64,000 nt of DNA from Entomortierella parvispora (lineage: Eukaryota > Mortierellomycota > Mortierellomycetes > Mortierellales > Mortierellaceae): the NCBI GenBank assembly GCA_963573315.1, contig OY752144.1:1172501-1236500 (forward strand), in the 5' to 3' direction. This document shows, piece after piece, positions 45,737 to 57,668 of the stretch. The translations under genes were made by a program, and so were the position numbers. The notes below the pieces were generated by a model, which searched no databases, was not told the DNA's origin, and saw nothing but the letters and a program-made list of their open reading frames with translations. How positions within the stretch are numbered: position 1 is the first letter of the stretch; each line of letters starts with the position of its first letter.

Positions 45737-47111
45737 TCACCGACTGGGATAACGGTCTGGGTTAAGCGAAAATACAATCCCTTTGTTGGTGGTCTTGACA
45801 ACCTCCTTGACCTGCACCAATAAATTAAGATAGTCGTTGCATTTGTGTCGAGCCACTCCTGCCACTGCTACCAGATCCGGAAGCTGCTGTCCCTCCATGT
45901 GTTCGCCCAGTGACCGCATGATGGCCTCGATCGGTCCACGATGGGGCTATTAAAGTGAGAATTGACCATGTCAACCATACGGAAACCAATCATTCACGAC
46001 CTGATCCAAGTAGCTCCCTGCCTCTATTTGATCCTGTTTTCTTACCTCATCTCGATACCGCAGCGGCAACTTGTCAGCCACCTTCTTCATCACTATCCTG
46101 CCAGCAAGTTTCCGGATGCCGCCTCCTAGACCTACTCTTGAAGCCCCTCCACTCATAGCCGAGGGCGGTTGTTTGACTCTTGCAGCGGGTATTCTCGAAA
46201 TTCCAGTCATCACCTTGGCTGTTGCCGGCGGAGGTCTCCTCTGTCGATTTCCTGTTGAGGTATTGCTTGCGTGCAATGCTGCCTTGAGTCGCTCTTCCGC
46301 CTGCCGCTCAGCCTCCTGTCGTTGTCTTTCTTGTTCTTGCTCTTGTTCCAGGATTTGTTGTCTTCGGATCTGTTCCAGCTCCTCCTGCTGCTGTTGGAAT
46401 AATGCAGCCTCTGTGAAACAGGGAACGTGCTTGTGTGAGTTTTCATTTTCCGTTGTTTGCTGGCATTCTTTTGAAGGCTATCCCCGTTGTGTAAATAGCT
46501 GTATTCCTTACCAATCTCCCGCTTTTCTTGCCTCTCGAATGAAAGTTTGGTCGGTGCCTATGTGTGAACGGGGTTCAATTGTGAGGATTAACGATAGTCG
46601 TGAAGGGGTTGTAGACGCGTTCTGTTTTTTCAGTTTGTTTGGGGTCGCGTACCTCTGTCCATTCGATATTTGCAGCATTCATCTTGAGTCCATAGAGAAG
46701 CGATCCAAAAGACTCGTTGAAATAGGCGAGTCCCGCATGAATATCGGCTACGATAGCCATCTTGTCTACGAGCTGGTCAACAGCGACGCAGAGCCTGTCG
46801 ACGGGATCGGCAATCTCTTTGGAGATGGGTTGGAACTGAGCAAAGGAAGCCTCCTGTAATGCCTCTGCTCCAGCTTCGGCATTGTCTGAAGAGTGCTGTT
46901 GACGCTGTGACCTCCGCAATGGGTTTGTTTCGCTGTCCTGTCGCATGGAGCTGAAGAGCGTGTTTGGGATATCCCCGCCTGTCCCTGTCCCCGGTACTGA
47001 TGTTGCGATGGTGGCGGTGGCTGATGTTCCTGCAGTCCCGGACGACACGCCGATGGAACGAAGGAGGCCAGGGCCGATTCTTGATTTGCGGCGTGAAGAG
47101 TCCTGAGGCAT
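45737..47111 (-). CDS. DAM1: DASH complex subunit Dam1 with C-terminal winged-helix-like extension
   Basis: Four exons (47111-46653, 46557-46512, 46410-46046, 45946-45737) give 359 residues. The DASH/Dam1 domain is at about 95-155: LCVAVDQLVDKMAIVADIHA, then YFNESFGSLLYGLKMNAANI and EWTEAPTK, the Dam1 signature (FNESF-x-S-x-LYGL-x-MNA). Residues ~168-225 are a Gln/Glu/Arg-rich coiled coil; a basic Gly/Ser/Pro-rich linker with GISRIPAARV follows. Exon 4 (residues 291-359) adds a compact domain (PIEAIMRSLGEHMEGQQLPD, then LVAVAGVARHKCNDYLNLLV and EVVKTTNKGIVFSLNP) with a helix-turn-helix and wing pattern. Dam1 couples kinetochores to microtubule ends. The fusion rests on a good GTAAGA donor, a TTTAATAG acceptor and matching phase. 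Confidence 0.78.
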
Positions 47112-47539
47112 GACGGAGGGAGGTGATCAGGGTCCTGAGTGTGCTGTGTGAAGGGATGAATGGAAAGGAAAGGATGGATGAATGGATGCACGCATGCACG
47201 CGTCAAAGGCGAAAGAGAACAACGAAAAAAAAGGTCAAAAAAAGTCCAGGGCGCATTTTTCAAAGCCACCGGCCGAGGAGAGGAGCGTCCGCGCGTTGGC
47301 AGCAAAGTGCAGTGCATGCATGCAAGCATGTCTCTTTTCTTTGTTTCCTCGACACTCCTCTTCTCTCTCTTATCTTCTCATCCTCCTTCTCCTCCTTTTC
47401 CTGCTCATCATCGACCTTGCATCCTCATCGCCGCTACCTCCTGCAGTCTACCTGCTCCCTGCCATCTCATCCTTTCAAAAAGAAACAAAGCTCTTGACCT
47501 GCAACAGCCAGGACCCGCACTGGGCACTCACCAACAACC
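47112..47539. promoter_or_regulatory. divergent promoter between DAM1 and ARP10
   Basis: This 428 bp is shared by two microtubule-linked genes. It has a GGATGGATGAATGGATG-type repeat near 47165-47190 and a long CT-rich leader toward ARP10. No TATA box is clear. Confidence 0.5.
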
Positions 47540-49676
47540 ATGGCCCTGCCCCTGTCAAAGATTCGAGACCTGTCCTTCAAGACTAGCATTTACGGCATCG
47601 AGGAGCGCATCGTCCTCGACATTGGTTCATGCTATCTCAAATGCGGCTTCTCTGGAGAAGCTAGACCGCGTCACTTCCTGTCAATGTTCCTCACGGAGGC
47701 GGCTCTGGATGACTACCTCGGGTTAAATGCGATCCCAGAACAGCATGTCGGTCACGAATGCGGTGAAAGCTGTAATGTCAGATCCAACCAGAACTGTCGT
47801 GGCATCAATCCTTATGAGGTGAGTCTTTTTTTCTTTCAATGTAGATGATTTGATGTGAAGAGAGCATATAAAAAAAAAAAAAAAAAAAAAAAAAATAGAA
47901 CAGCTGTTGCTGGCGCAACACATGATGGCAGAGATATCTGTCATGTGTGGAGGAGAAACATATGCAGCAACAAGCTAACATGAGCATTGTTTTCAATGAT
48001 CCATAGTACGCAGAGCTATACCAATTGGACATGATGCGGAAAAACAGCAGTGGACAAACAGAGGAGGAGCGACTTCGAATCCTGGAGGAACGACTGGCAG
48101 ACTACCTCAACGACGTCTATTTCAAGTAAGAGCGCTCTGCTAATGTTGGACCCCATCGTGAATGAGCTCGAATATTGACCGGGTGACGCGCTCTTATTTC
48201 ATGTTGCCATTAGATATCTGCTGACAGACCCCAAACAACGCAAGGTCATCATTTGCGAGTCTCCTCTGGCGCCCATTGCGTTGAAAGAGTCTATTGCCAA
48301 AGTCCTCTTTGAAAAACTACAGGTACAAATGAGAGAGCACTGGACGAAGTCAGCATAGAAGAAGAATCCGTCTCGCTTATGTAAGAATCTAATCGTTTTC
48401 GGGGCTCCTCCGTCGTGTAGGTACCCTCGGTGTCGTTCACGCCCACGCATCTGTTGGCTCTTTTGACCACTGGTACAGCTACAGGACTCGTCATCGACTG
48501 TGGCCATCTGGAAACTTCTGTTCTTCCTGTAAGGAATCATTGCCTCTTTTGCTGAGCTGGTTGGATTATTAGCCGCCACTTTTGCTGACGATGTTGCCCA
48601 ACACTGCTTTACAGATATACTCCTCTCGCCCTCTTATGCCATTGATTCGAACAACACCTCGTGCAGGAAAATTTCTTTCGACACATCTCAAGCAACTGTT
48701 GAGAGAGAAATGTCCTATCTCCTTGGTCGACAATCCCACTGATCTCCGGATTATACCCGAGGGCATGCTGACGAGTGCTTTCCTGGAGACGATCAAAACA
48801 CGCTTGCTCTTTGCCTCTCCCCTGATCATCAACGCAAGGGACAACATCGGAGAGGACGAAATGAACAACAACTATCGGGACGTGTCCACCTCTACCGAAG
48901 TCAATGTCGAGGTCTGGTTGCATGAGGAGCAAGCGAGAGGAAAGTTGGCAATCCCAGGATGGATCCGAGAGCGAGCGAGCGAGTGTCTGTTCAATGGCGA
49001 TGAGGATGCCGAGAGCTTGACGGATGTGATTTTGGAGACAGTGTCCAAGGTTCCCTCGGATCTTCGCCGGCCTATGATCAGCTCCCTGTTGTTGATTGGA
49101 GGTACCGCACAATTGCCAAACTTGCAAAACAGATTGTTGCAAGAGATTCGACGATCGCTTCAAACAAATAAGCGCTGGAAAGCCCTTTCGGGACTGGCAG
49201 ATTCGGTGCGATTTTTGGACGACTTTACCCCTGCGGATGCATCCTTGGCCGCTGCCGCAGCTGCAGCTTCGGCAGCAACGGCGGGAGCCTCCACATCCTC
49301 GATGATGGACGTTGACATGGAGGCCAGCGCTTCTACTAGAACGACCGCAAGGGATAAGGATCCACGAAAAAAGAAGAAGGATCAACCCAAGAAAGCGTAT
49401 CAGAGCAGTGGAAAAGTATTCATGCCCAACTGTCGAGGTTGGATTGGCGGATCGTTGGTAGGATCGCTCAAATCCTCTGGACCTGAATTGTTGAGGGAGA
49501 ACTTTACGGGTACAGTGCCGGACTGGTCCACTTTTACAGTCGTCTCGGCATCCTCGGGGTTGTTTTCGTCGCCGTCGACCTCCTCCTCGACCTCTGGCAC
49601 GGGACTCCATCAACAACAACAGCCCTTGCATTCTGAAGGCACCTTGGCAGCGTCCGCACTCTCTATATCCTATTAA
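47540..49676 (+). CDS. dynactin actin-related protein Arp10/Arp11
   Basis: Five exons (47540-47818, 48007-48125, 48214-48322, 48421-48528, 48615-49676) give 558 residues. The actin fold is recognisable: ERIVLDIGSCYLKCGFSGEA, PRHFL, KYLLTDPKQRKVIICESPLA, LFEKLQVPSVSFTHAHLLAL, TGLVIDCGHLETSVLPIYSS, PMISSLLLIGGTAQLPNLQ, RGWIGGSLVGSL and the ENFTGTVPDW end seen in ACTR10. Arp10/Arp11 caps the pointed end of the dynactin Arp1 filament. Long for the family (human ACTR10 has 417): a low-complexity insert of about 65 residues (Ala-rich, then Asp/Met, then KKKKDQPKK) sits before the last subdomain, and the C-terminus is Ser/Gln-rich. An A26 run (47870-47895) lies in the first intron. Confidence 0.85.
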
Positions 49677-50202
49677 AACAATCCTTTGTCCAGCTGGATG
49701 CAAACAGCGTCTTGTAGCCTTCGACTTGCAAAAGCAGAATGAACGCAAACTCGAATCAGTGGATGTTGTTTGTACAAATATTCATTTATTTTTTGTGAAT
49801 TCTATAGTAGCTTGCGATATGTTTTATATTTTACAATGAAGCAGGTAAGGGAAAGAGAATACAGACGGATTGACTAAAAAAAATATGTATATGAAGGGTA
49901 TGGATTTTAGCAAGAAAGGTAAACTTCCAGTCTTCAGACCACACAGGCTCCGGCTCAATGGTGTCGATGTGATCCTCCGTTTAGGATTCTTTTCCTTCCT
50001 TGTATTTAACCACCCTTCTTTTGGGGATATAGTCGATCCTGTCTTTCCTTTTCCCCTTGTTATTTGTTGTTGTTATTTGTTATTTGTGTTGTTTGGCGGT
50101 TGGGTTCAAAGTCCTGATCCCTTGCTCTTCCGCTTATCTTTTCCTCGCCCTGACCTCCTCCTTCCGCTCGGAAGATGTCGGTCAGTCGTTCCATTTGATC
50201 TC
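49677..50202. other. convergent 3' region of ARP10 and GLT1
   Basis: This 526 bp is A/T-rich, with TTATTTGTTGTTGTTATTTG repeats near 50065-50090. No gene was seen. Confidence 0.5.
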
Positions 50203-53200
50203 TTATGCAGATACGACGACAGCGGGGGTCGCAAACGTAATCTTCTTGAGCGAACGCTGTTGAAGACCACCAGTCACGGGCAAGAGCGTGTTTCCGACCA
50301 AGAACTCGTCAACCTCGCGGGCGCACTGACGACCTTCGTTGATACCCCAGACAATCAAGGACTGGCCGCGACGGGCATCGCCGGCGGCAAAGACGTTACC
50401 GACGCTAGTCTGGTAAGATCCCTTGGGGGTCTCAATGTTGGACCGTCCATCGAGCTTGACACCAACAGACTTCAAAAGATCGGCCTCAGGTCCCATGAAA
50501 CCCATGGACAAGAGAACCAAGTCCGCCTGGAAGTATTGTTCAGTACCGGCCATCTCCTTCATTGACCAACGGCCACTGGCATCCTGAGTCCACTCGACAC
50601 GGATGGTGTTCAAGCCCTTAACCTTGCCATTGCCATCAGAGACAAACTCCTTGGTGACAATCGAGTACTCGCGAGGATCCTTTCCGAAATGGGACTGGAC
50701 CTCAGAGTGACCGTAATCCTGCTTGAAGACACGAGGGAACTGAGGCCAGGGGTTGTCCTTGGCACGGGTCGCTGGAGGCTGGGGAAGCAACTCAAAGTTG
50801 ACGATTGAGGCCGCACCATGACGAAGAGAAGTGGCAATGCAATCGCATCCAGTATCACCTCCTCCAATGACCACCACATGTTTGCCCTTGGCCGAGATGT
50901 ATTTGCCATCGTTCAACTCCGAATCCAAGAGCGATTGAGTGTTGAGCTGCAAGAACTCCATGGCAAAGTGGATACCATCGAGGTTGCGGTTGGCAATGGG
51001 CAAGTCACGGGGCCAGGTAGCGCCGGTGGCCAAGACCAAGGCATCGTTCTGGTTGCGGATGTCATTGACGTCGGTGGTGACACCGACGTGGGTGTTGGGG
51101 ACAAAGGTGATACCCTCAGCCGCCATCAAGTCAATACGACGCTGGACAATTCCCTTGTCCAACTTCATGTTGGGGATACCATACATCAACAAACCTCCGA
51201 AGCGGTCGTTGCGGTCATAGACAGTGACCAAGTGACCGGCCTTGTTCAACTGATCAGCAGCAGCAAGACCAGCAGGACCAGATCCGATAACGGCCACCTT
51301 CTTTCCAGTGCGGACAGTAGGGGGGTTGGGCTTCATCCAGCCCATCTCGAAACCACGGTCAATAATGGCGCACTCGATCGACTTGATTGCCACTGGCAAT
51401 TCGTTGATGCCGAGGACGCAGGAGCCCTCACAAGGAGCAGGGCAGACACGACCAGTGAACTCGGGGAAGTTGTTGGTCATCAAAAGACGGTTCAAGGCCT
51501 CCTCCCACTGGTTCTTGAAGACGAGATCGTTCCACTTGGGGATGATGTTTCCAATGGGGCATCCGGTAGTGTTGCTCTGGCAGAATGGCACACCACAATC
51601 CATGCAACGGGCAGCCTGGACCTGGAGCTCACCATCCGAGAGACGGGCAGAGATCTCCTTGTAGTCCTTGGTGCGCTTCTTGGGGTTACGGTAAGCATCG
51701 CCTCTGCGCTTGTACTTCATGAAGCCGCGGACCTTGTCCACCATCTCACTGCGCTTCTTGTAGGTCTCAGAGTCAACCATGGCATCCTCCAAATCGACCA
51801 AGGCCGGCTCGTTGGGCTTGGTTTTGGCGGCCAAAGGCGAGGTGCTCAAGACTGGGGTGACAACCTCCAAACGCTGGGTGGCGGCAGCAAGCTTAGCGGC
51901 GCGCTGAGCGTCCAGGACCTTCTTGTAGTCAGTGGGCATGACTTTGACGATCTTGGGCAAGTACTCGCCCAAGTTCTTGAGGACACGGTCAGCAATGGCA
52001 GAGCCCGTGTAATGGCGATGGTCCTCCAAAGTGTCCTTGAACCAGGCAACCTCCTCATCTTCATTGACAGTCTCAAACTGAACCATCTCCATATTGACCT
52101 TGGACTTGAAGTCTCCCTTGAGATCCAAGACGTAGGCGATACCACCAGACATACCAGCAGCAAAGTTGCGTCCGGTCGAGCCCAAAACGATGACACGACC
52201 ACCGGTCATGTACTCGCATCCGTGATCACCGGTGCCCTCGACAACAGCCAAGGCACCAGAGTTACGGACAGCGAAACGCTCGGCAGCGATACCGCTGAAG
52301 AAAGCCTTACCGCTGGTGGCTCCGTACAAGCAAGTGTTTCCAATAATGACGTTCTCCTCACTCTTGAAGGACGAGACCTTGGGAGGGTAGACGATCAAAC
52401 GACCACCCGAGAGACCCTTTCCGACATAATCGTTGGAGTCTCCCTCGAGTTCAATGGTCACACCCGAGGCCAACCAGGCACCAAGCGACTGACCAGCCGA
52501 TCCCCTCAAGTTGATATGGATGGTATCATCGGGAAGACCGTTCTCGCCGTACTTGTTGCTGACGTGGTAAGAAACCGTGGTACCGAGGGCACGGTCAGTG
52601 TTGACGACCTTGGCCTCCAACTCGACACGCTTTCCAGTGTTGAGGGCATCTTGGGCCTCGCTAATGAACTTGTTGTCCAGACGAGTGTGGTGCATGTGCT
52701 CCTGCTTGCGGACGTTGAAAGTGGCCGCGCCGGGACGAAGGGTGAAAGCAGGGGTCAGAATAGGGGCCAGGTCAATGTTGGCCGTCTTGGCGTTGCGACG
52801 GGTCTCGTCAACCATGAGCACATCCGTGCGACCGACCATCTCGTTAATGGTGCGGAATCCGAGCTTGGCCATGATGGTACGCAACTCCTCGGCAACATAG
52901 TAGAAGAAGTTGATAACATGCTCGGGGGATCCAGCAAACTTCTCGCGGAGGAGAGGGTCCTGGGTGGCGATACCGACGGGGCAGGTGTTCAAGTGGCACT
53001 TGCGCATCATGGTGCATCCCATGGCAATCAAAGGCGTAGTGGCGAAACCCCACTCCTCAGCTCCGAGCAAGCAAGCAATGGCAACATCACGGCCGGTACG
53101 AATCTGACCATCGGTCTGGACAACAACTCGTCCACGAAGATCGTTCAGGACCAAAGTCTGGTGAGACTCAGCGAGACCGAGCTCCCATGGGAGACCAGCA

Positions 53201-56200
53201 TACTTGATACCAGTCCAGCGGGAAGCGCCGGTACCACCATCGTGACCAGAGATCAAGATATGATCGGCCTTTGCCTTTGCCACACCACTGGCAATAACAC
53301 CGACACCGACCTCAGAAACCAACTTCACCGAGATTCTGGCGCGGGGGTTGGCAGCCTTGGCATCGTAAATCAACTGCTTCAAATCCTCAATCGAGTAAAT
53401 ATCGTGATGAGGAGGAGGCGAGATAAGACCCACTCCAGGGGTCGAATGACGCGTCTTGCCGATCTCGTCAGAAACCTTGTGGCCACTATGCATAGAACAT
53501 CAACCAAAAGAAAAAAAAAACGTTAATATCAAGGATTACAGATCGGGCAATATCGGGAGTGTCACATGCCGATAGTACTTACGGCAGTTCACCACCCTCG
53601 CCGGGCTTGGCTCCCTGTGCCATCTTGATCTGGATCTCCTCGGCATCGGAAAGGTAGTAGGAAGTGACACCGAAACGACCCGAGGCAATCTGCTTGATGG
53701 ACGAGCGGAGAGAGTCGCCATTGTCTTTGGGGACAGAGCGGGAAGGATCCTCACCACCCTCACCAGAGTTGGACTTGCCTCCAATGCGGTTCATGGCGAC
53801 CGAGAGAGTAGAGTGAGCCTCCATCGAGATGGAACCATAACTCATGGCGCCGGTGCAGAATCGCTTGCAAATCTCAGTCCAGGGCTCGACTTCATCCACA
53901 GGGATCGACTTGCTGTTGGAGAAATCAAACTCGAGCATACCACGGAGTGTGCAGCTCTTGATCTGCTCGAAGGCATTGCGCGAGTAGGCCTCGTACGCGT
54001 TATCGTTCTTGCGACGGACAGCATCTTGGAGGTTGGCAATACCATCGGGATCGTTGATGTGAGGAATAGCTCCATTGCGCCAATGGTAATCACCAGACTC
54101 GGGGATGCCATCGACAGCGACGGTCTCGCGCGTTGGCCAGGCACGCTCGTGAAGCGCAAAGGCGTCCAAGGCGATCATTTCAAAGCCAACACCCTTGATT
54201 CTTGAGGCAGTACCAGCAAAGGAGCGCGTGATGACTGGCTCATCCAATCCCAAAGCCTCAAAGATCTGTGCACCCTTGTAAGACTGGAGGGTCGAGATAC
54301 CCATCTTGGACATGACCTTCAAGATTCCATTGCTGGTAGCCTTGATGTAGTTCTTGATCAACTTTTCGGGACCACCTTCGGCACGGAGGGAGTTCTCGCG
54401 GTGAAGCTTGAGAATGGCCTCCTGGGCGAGGTAAGGGCAGACTATTCAAAAAGGAGTTTTCTTGTTAGAGAAAATCATGTGTACTTGAACACTTTAGGAA
54501 ATGGTGACAGGAACAGGAAACTTACTCATATCAGCACCATATCCGACAAGGACACAGGCGTGGTGGACCTCACGTGCCTCAGCAGTCTCAACCGCGATAG
54601 CGACTCGAGAGCGCTTCTTCTCCCTGACGAGGTAGTGGTGGACACCACCAGTGGCGATCAAGGACGAGATGGCAACACGTTCCATAGAAGTGCCACGGTC
54701 AGAAAGCACCACAATCTTGACACCATCCTGGATAGCGTTCAAGACCTCGGCGCAGACACGCTCAAGGCAAGGAACATATCCGGCAGGGCCTTCGGATTTG
54801 GGGAAGGTGATATCAATCACACGAGTAGTCCAGTCAGCACGGGTGATGTTGAAGTTCTTGATCGCCTCCATCTCGGCCAAGCTGAGAACTGGGGTAGGGA
54901 GACGGAGCTTGTGGCACTGGCTCATGTCCATCTCCAAAAGGTTACCCTCGGGTCCAACATAGCACTCCAAGGACATGACAATCTCTTCACGGATAGGATC
55001 AATTGGAGGGTTGGTGACCTGGGCGAACAGTTGACGGAAGTAGTCGAACATGATCTGAGGCTCGGTCGAGAGACAGGCTAAAGGAGCATCGTTACCCATG
55101 GATCCCAAGGCTTCCTTTCCTTCAGTCATGGGCATAAGCAACAAGTTCAATTGCTCAATGGTCAACTTGAAGGCGAGGAGACGGGGATCGTGGGTCAAGC
55201 CGACGTCGTCGACAGAGGCGACCATGTCAAACTTGGGGGCGTTGGCGACAGCGGTCTCCAAGGAGAGCATCTGATCATCGACCCACTGACGGAAATTTTG
55301 GCGGGCAGCGATCGAGAGCTTGAGTTCGCGATCATCGACGACGCGACCCTCGACAGTGTCAACCAACAACATCTTTCCAGGCTGAAGACGGCCCTTCTCA
55401 AGAATACGCTCTGGGGCAATGTTCATGGTTCCGACCTCGGAAGCGCAAATCATGAGACCGTCCGTGGTCTTGTAGTAGCGGCAGGGACGAAGACCATTTC
55501 TGTCCAAAGAAGCACCACAGAAGCGGCCATCAGAGAAGGTCATCAAGGCTAGAGATAAGATGGAGCAAATTAGATCGCGCCTCAATCGCTCGCTTTTCGG
55601 CAAACAAAACAAGTCTTACCAGGACCATCGTAGGCCTCCATGAGACAAGCAGCCCACTCGTACCAGGCCTTCTTCTCGGGTTCCATGTTGTCGTTGGACT
55701 GCCAAGCTTCGGGAAGCATCATCATGATGGCCTCGGGCAAGGACAAGACACCGTTGACGACCAAGAGCTCGAGAACGTTGTCGAAGGCAGAGGAATCCGA
55801 TCCACCCTCCTCGATGATGGGGAAGAGCTTCTGCAAATCAGATCCGAAGTAGTCGGAGGACATGACACCCTCGCGGGCGCGCATCCAGTTCTTGTTTCCA
55901 CGAAGGGTGTTGATCTCACCTGGAAAGAGAGAGGGCAGCAACAGGTCAGTCACGCAGCACAGATCTCAAGAGGTGAAGGGCAGATCCGGAATGATAATTC
56001 GCCCTTGCAGGATATGGTCGGAAACAAGGTTCCGACCTGAGAACAAAGGGTGGCGCAGAGTGATATCATAGGCCAAGGTGAAGAAGAGTGTCACATGGGA
56101 GGGGCGAATGAACGAAACCGCACGTTCGGTGGTCGGGCAGAGATAAGATGCAACGCGCTGATAGGCTGCATGCAGGCGCGGTGGACAAACAAGGAGAATT

Positions 56201-57668
56201 ATTTTGAATTGAACCTTATTCAGTCGGTGGCACACACTCCAAGTTGCTTTTTGACTCTTGGATTCAAGTGCAGAGGAGAAAAGGGGGAGGAGAAGGGGAA
56301 TGGACTTGCTGCGTGCGGGGGGACAGCAGAACAGAGATAAAGCTTTGATTGTGTACACACTGCAGACCGAGTGATAAAGAAACACAGAAGGTGCCTACTA
56401 CTACTTGTCATTGAGACACAAAGCCTCTCGTATGGCAAGTGACCCAAACGAGAGCCACAGACTGCGATTACTCACAAGAGATAATCGCGGATTTGATCAC
56501 CAACTCCCTCCCTCCCTCCTCTTTGCTCTTTTTCTCTTCACAAACAAACAAAGAGAAATCACGATAACATGTTGTAACTTACCGTTGTGAGCTGCCCATC
56601 GCATGGGCTGGGCACGATCCCAGGAAGGGAAGGTGTTGGTCGAGAAACGCGAGTGCACAAGTGCAAAGTGGGTCTCGTACTTGTGGTTCTGCAAATCGTA
56701 GAAGAAATCGTACACCTGCACGGGCGAAAGCTGACCCTTGTAGACAATGTTCTGGTTGGACAATGAGCAAATGTAGAACCAGTTCTTGAGTGTGATCGCG
56801 TGCGTTGCCTGCTTCCTCAACAAGTACAGCTGACGGTTGAACAGCTTGTTGTCAAACGTCTTGTGCACAGCAGGGTCCAAGATCACAAAGGGTTGTTGGA
56901 TTGAGGGCTCCTTTGATTTGGCAGATGGTCCCAAGATCGAGTTGTCGACGGGGACAACACGCCATCCGAGCACCTTGAGTCCAGTCTGTTGAGCGATCGA
57001 TTCAAACGTTGACTTTTGTTCGTGCACATGAGGTTCGTCTGGTCGGAGGAACACGTTTCCGACAGCATACTCTCCCTGAGCAGGGAGGACAATGTTCAGA
57101 CGGGCAGCTTCCTCCTTCATGAAGCTGTGGGGCATGCCCGTCATCACTCCTGCACCATCACCGTCGCGTGGATCGGCACTAGTCGCACCACGATGAGTCT
57201 ATTGCAGAGTACAAGATTCATCGGAATAAAAAAAAAGGGAGTTATTAGAGTGACGCAGCACAAAAGAGCAGTAGATCGGACGGAATCATGTGTCTTGGGA
57301 ATGCTGTACAGCAAGCAGTACATCTCCCACTGGGAAGATGAGCGACATTCTGTTTGTGGAGATCAAAGTGAATCGACATCATGCACCGAGAAGGGAAAAG
57401 GGCCCAGCTGTTGACAGGGAAAAAAGGCGGGGAGAGGGAGGACAGTAGAATGTCTTTTGACTCTTTTTCTTTCACGTACCATGTTGCAAAGGATGTTAGA
57501 GGCATCCTTGAGGATGCGATGAGAGTACTCTCCTTTGATGTTGGCGATAAAGCCCACACCGCAGGAATCTTTCTCGTTCTCGGGGTTGTAAAGACCCTGA
57601 GCCACGGGGAGTGCGCCGGCCCAGGAGGCGTTGGTATCAACGTTGTTGCTGTTCATGAAGGCTTCCAT
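50203..57668 (-). CDS. GLT1: NADH-dependent glutamate synthase (GOGAT)
   Basis: Six exons (57668-57480, 57198-56583, 55919-55620, 55548-54526, 54441-53583, 53485-50203) give 2089 residues, the fused large-plus-small form. The N-terminal amidotransferase nucleophile is C36 ([14 protein letters not shown]), exposed after propeptide removal. The central and FMN domains follow ([82 protein letters not shown]). The 3Fe-4S cluster Cys are in [18 protein letters not shown]. The GXGXG beta-helix (TGGRVIVLG) is followed by the small-subunit 4Fe-4S motifs ([22 protein letters not shown]) and FAD/NAD loops ([43 protein letters not shown]). It makes two glutamates from glutamine and 2-oxoglutarate. Confidence 0.97.

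Noticed and set aside
50818-53526. 902-codon open frame on the plus strand
   Set aside because: It lies exactly antisense to the last GLT1 exon; its composition follows from GC-rich codon use of the real gene and it shows no family motifs.
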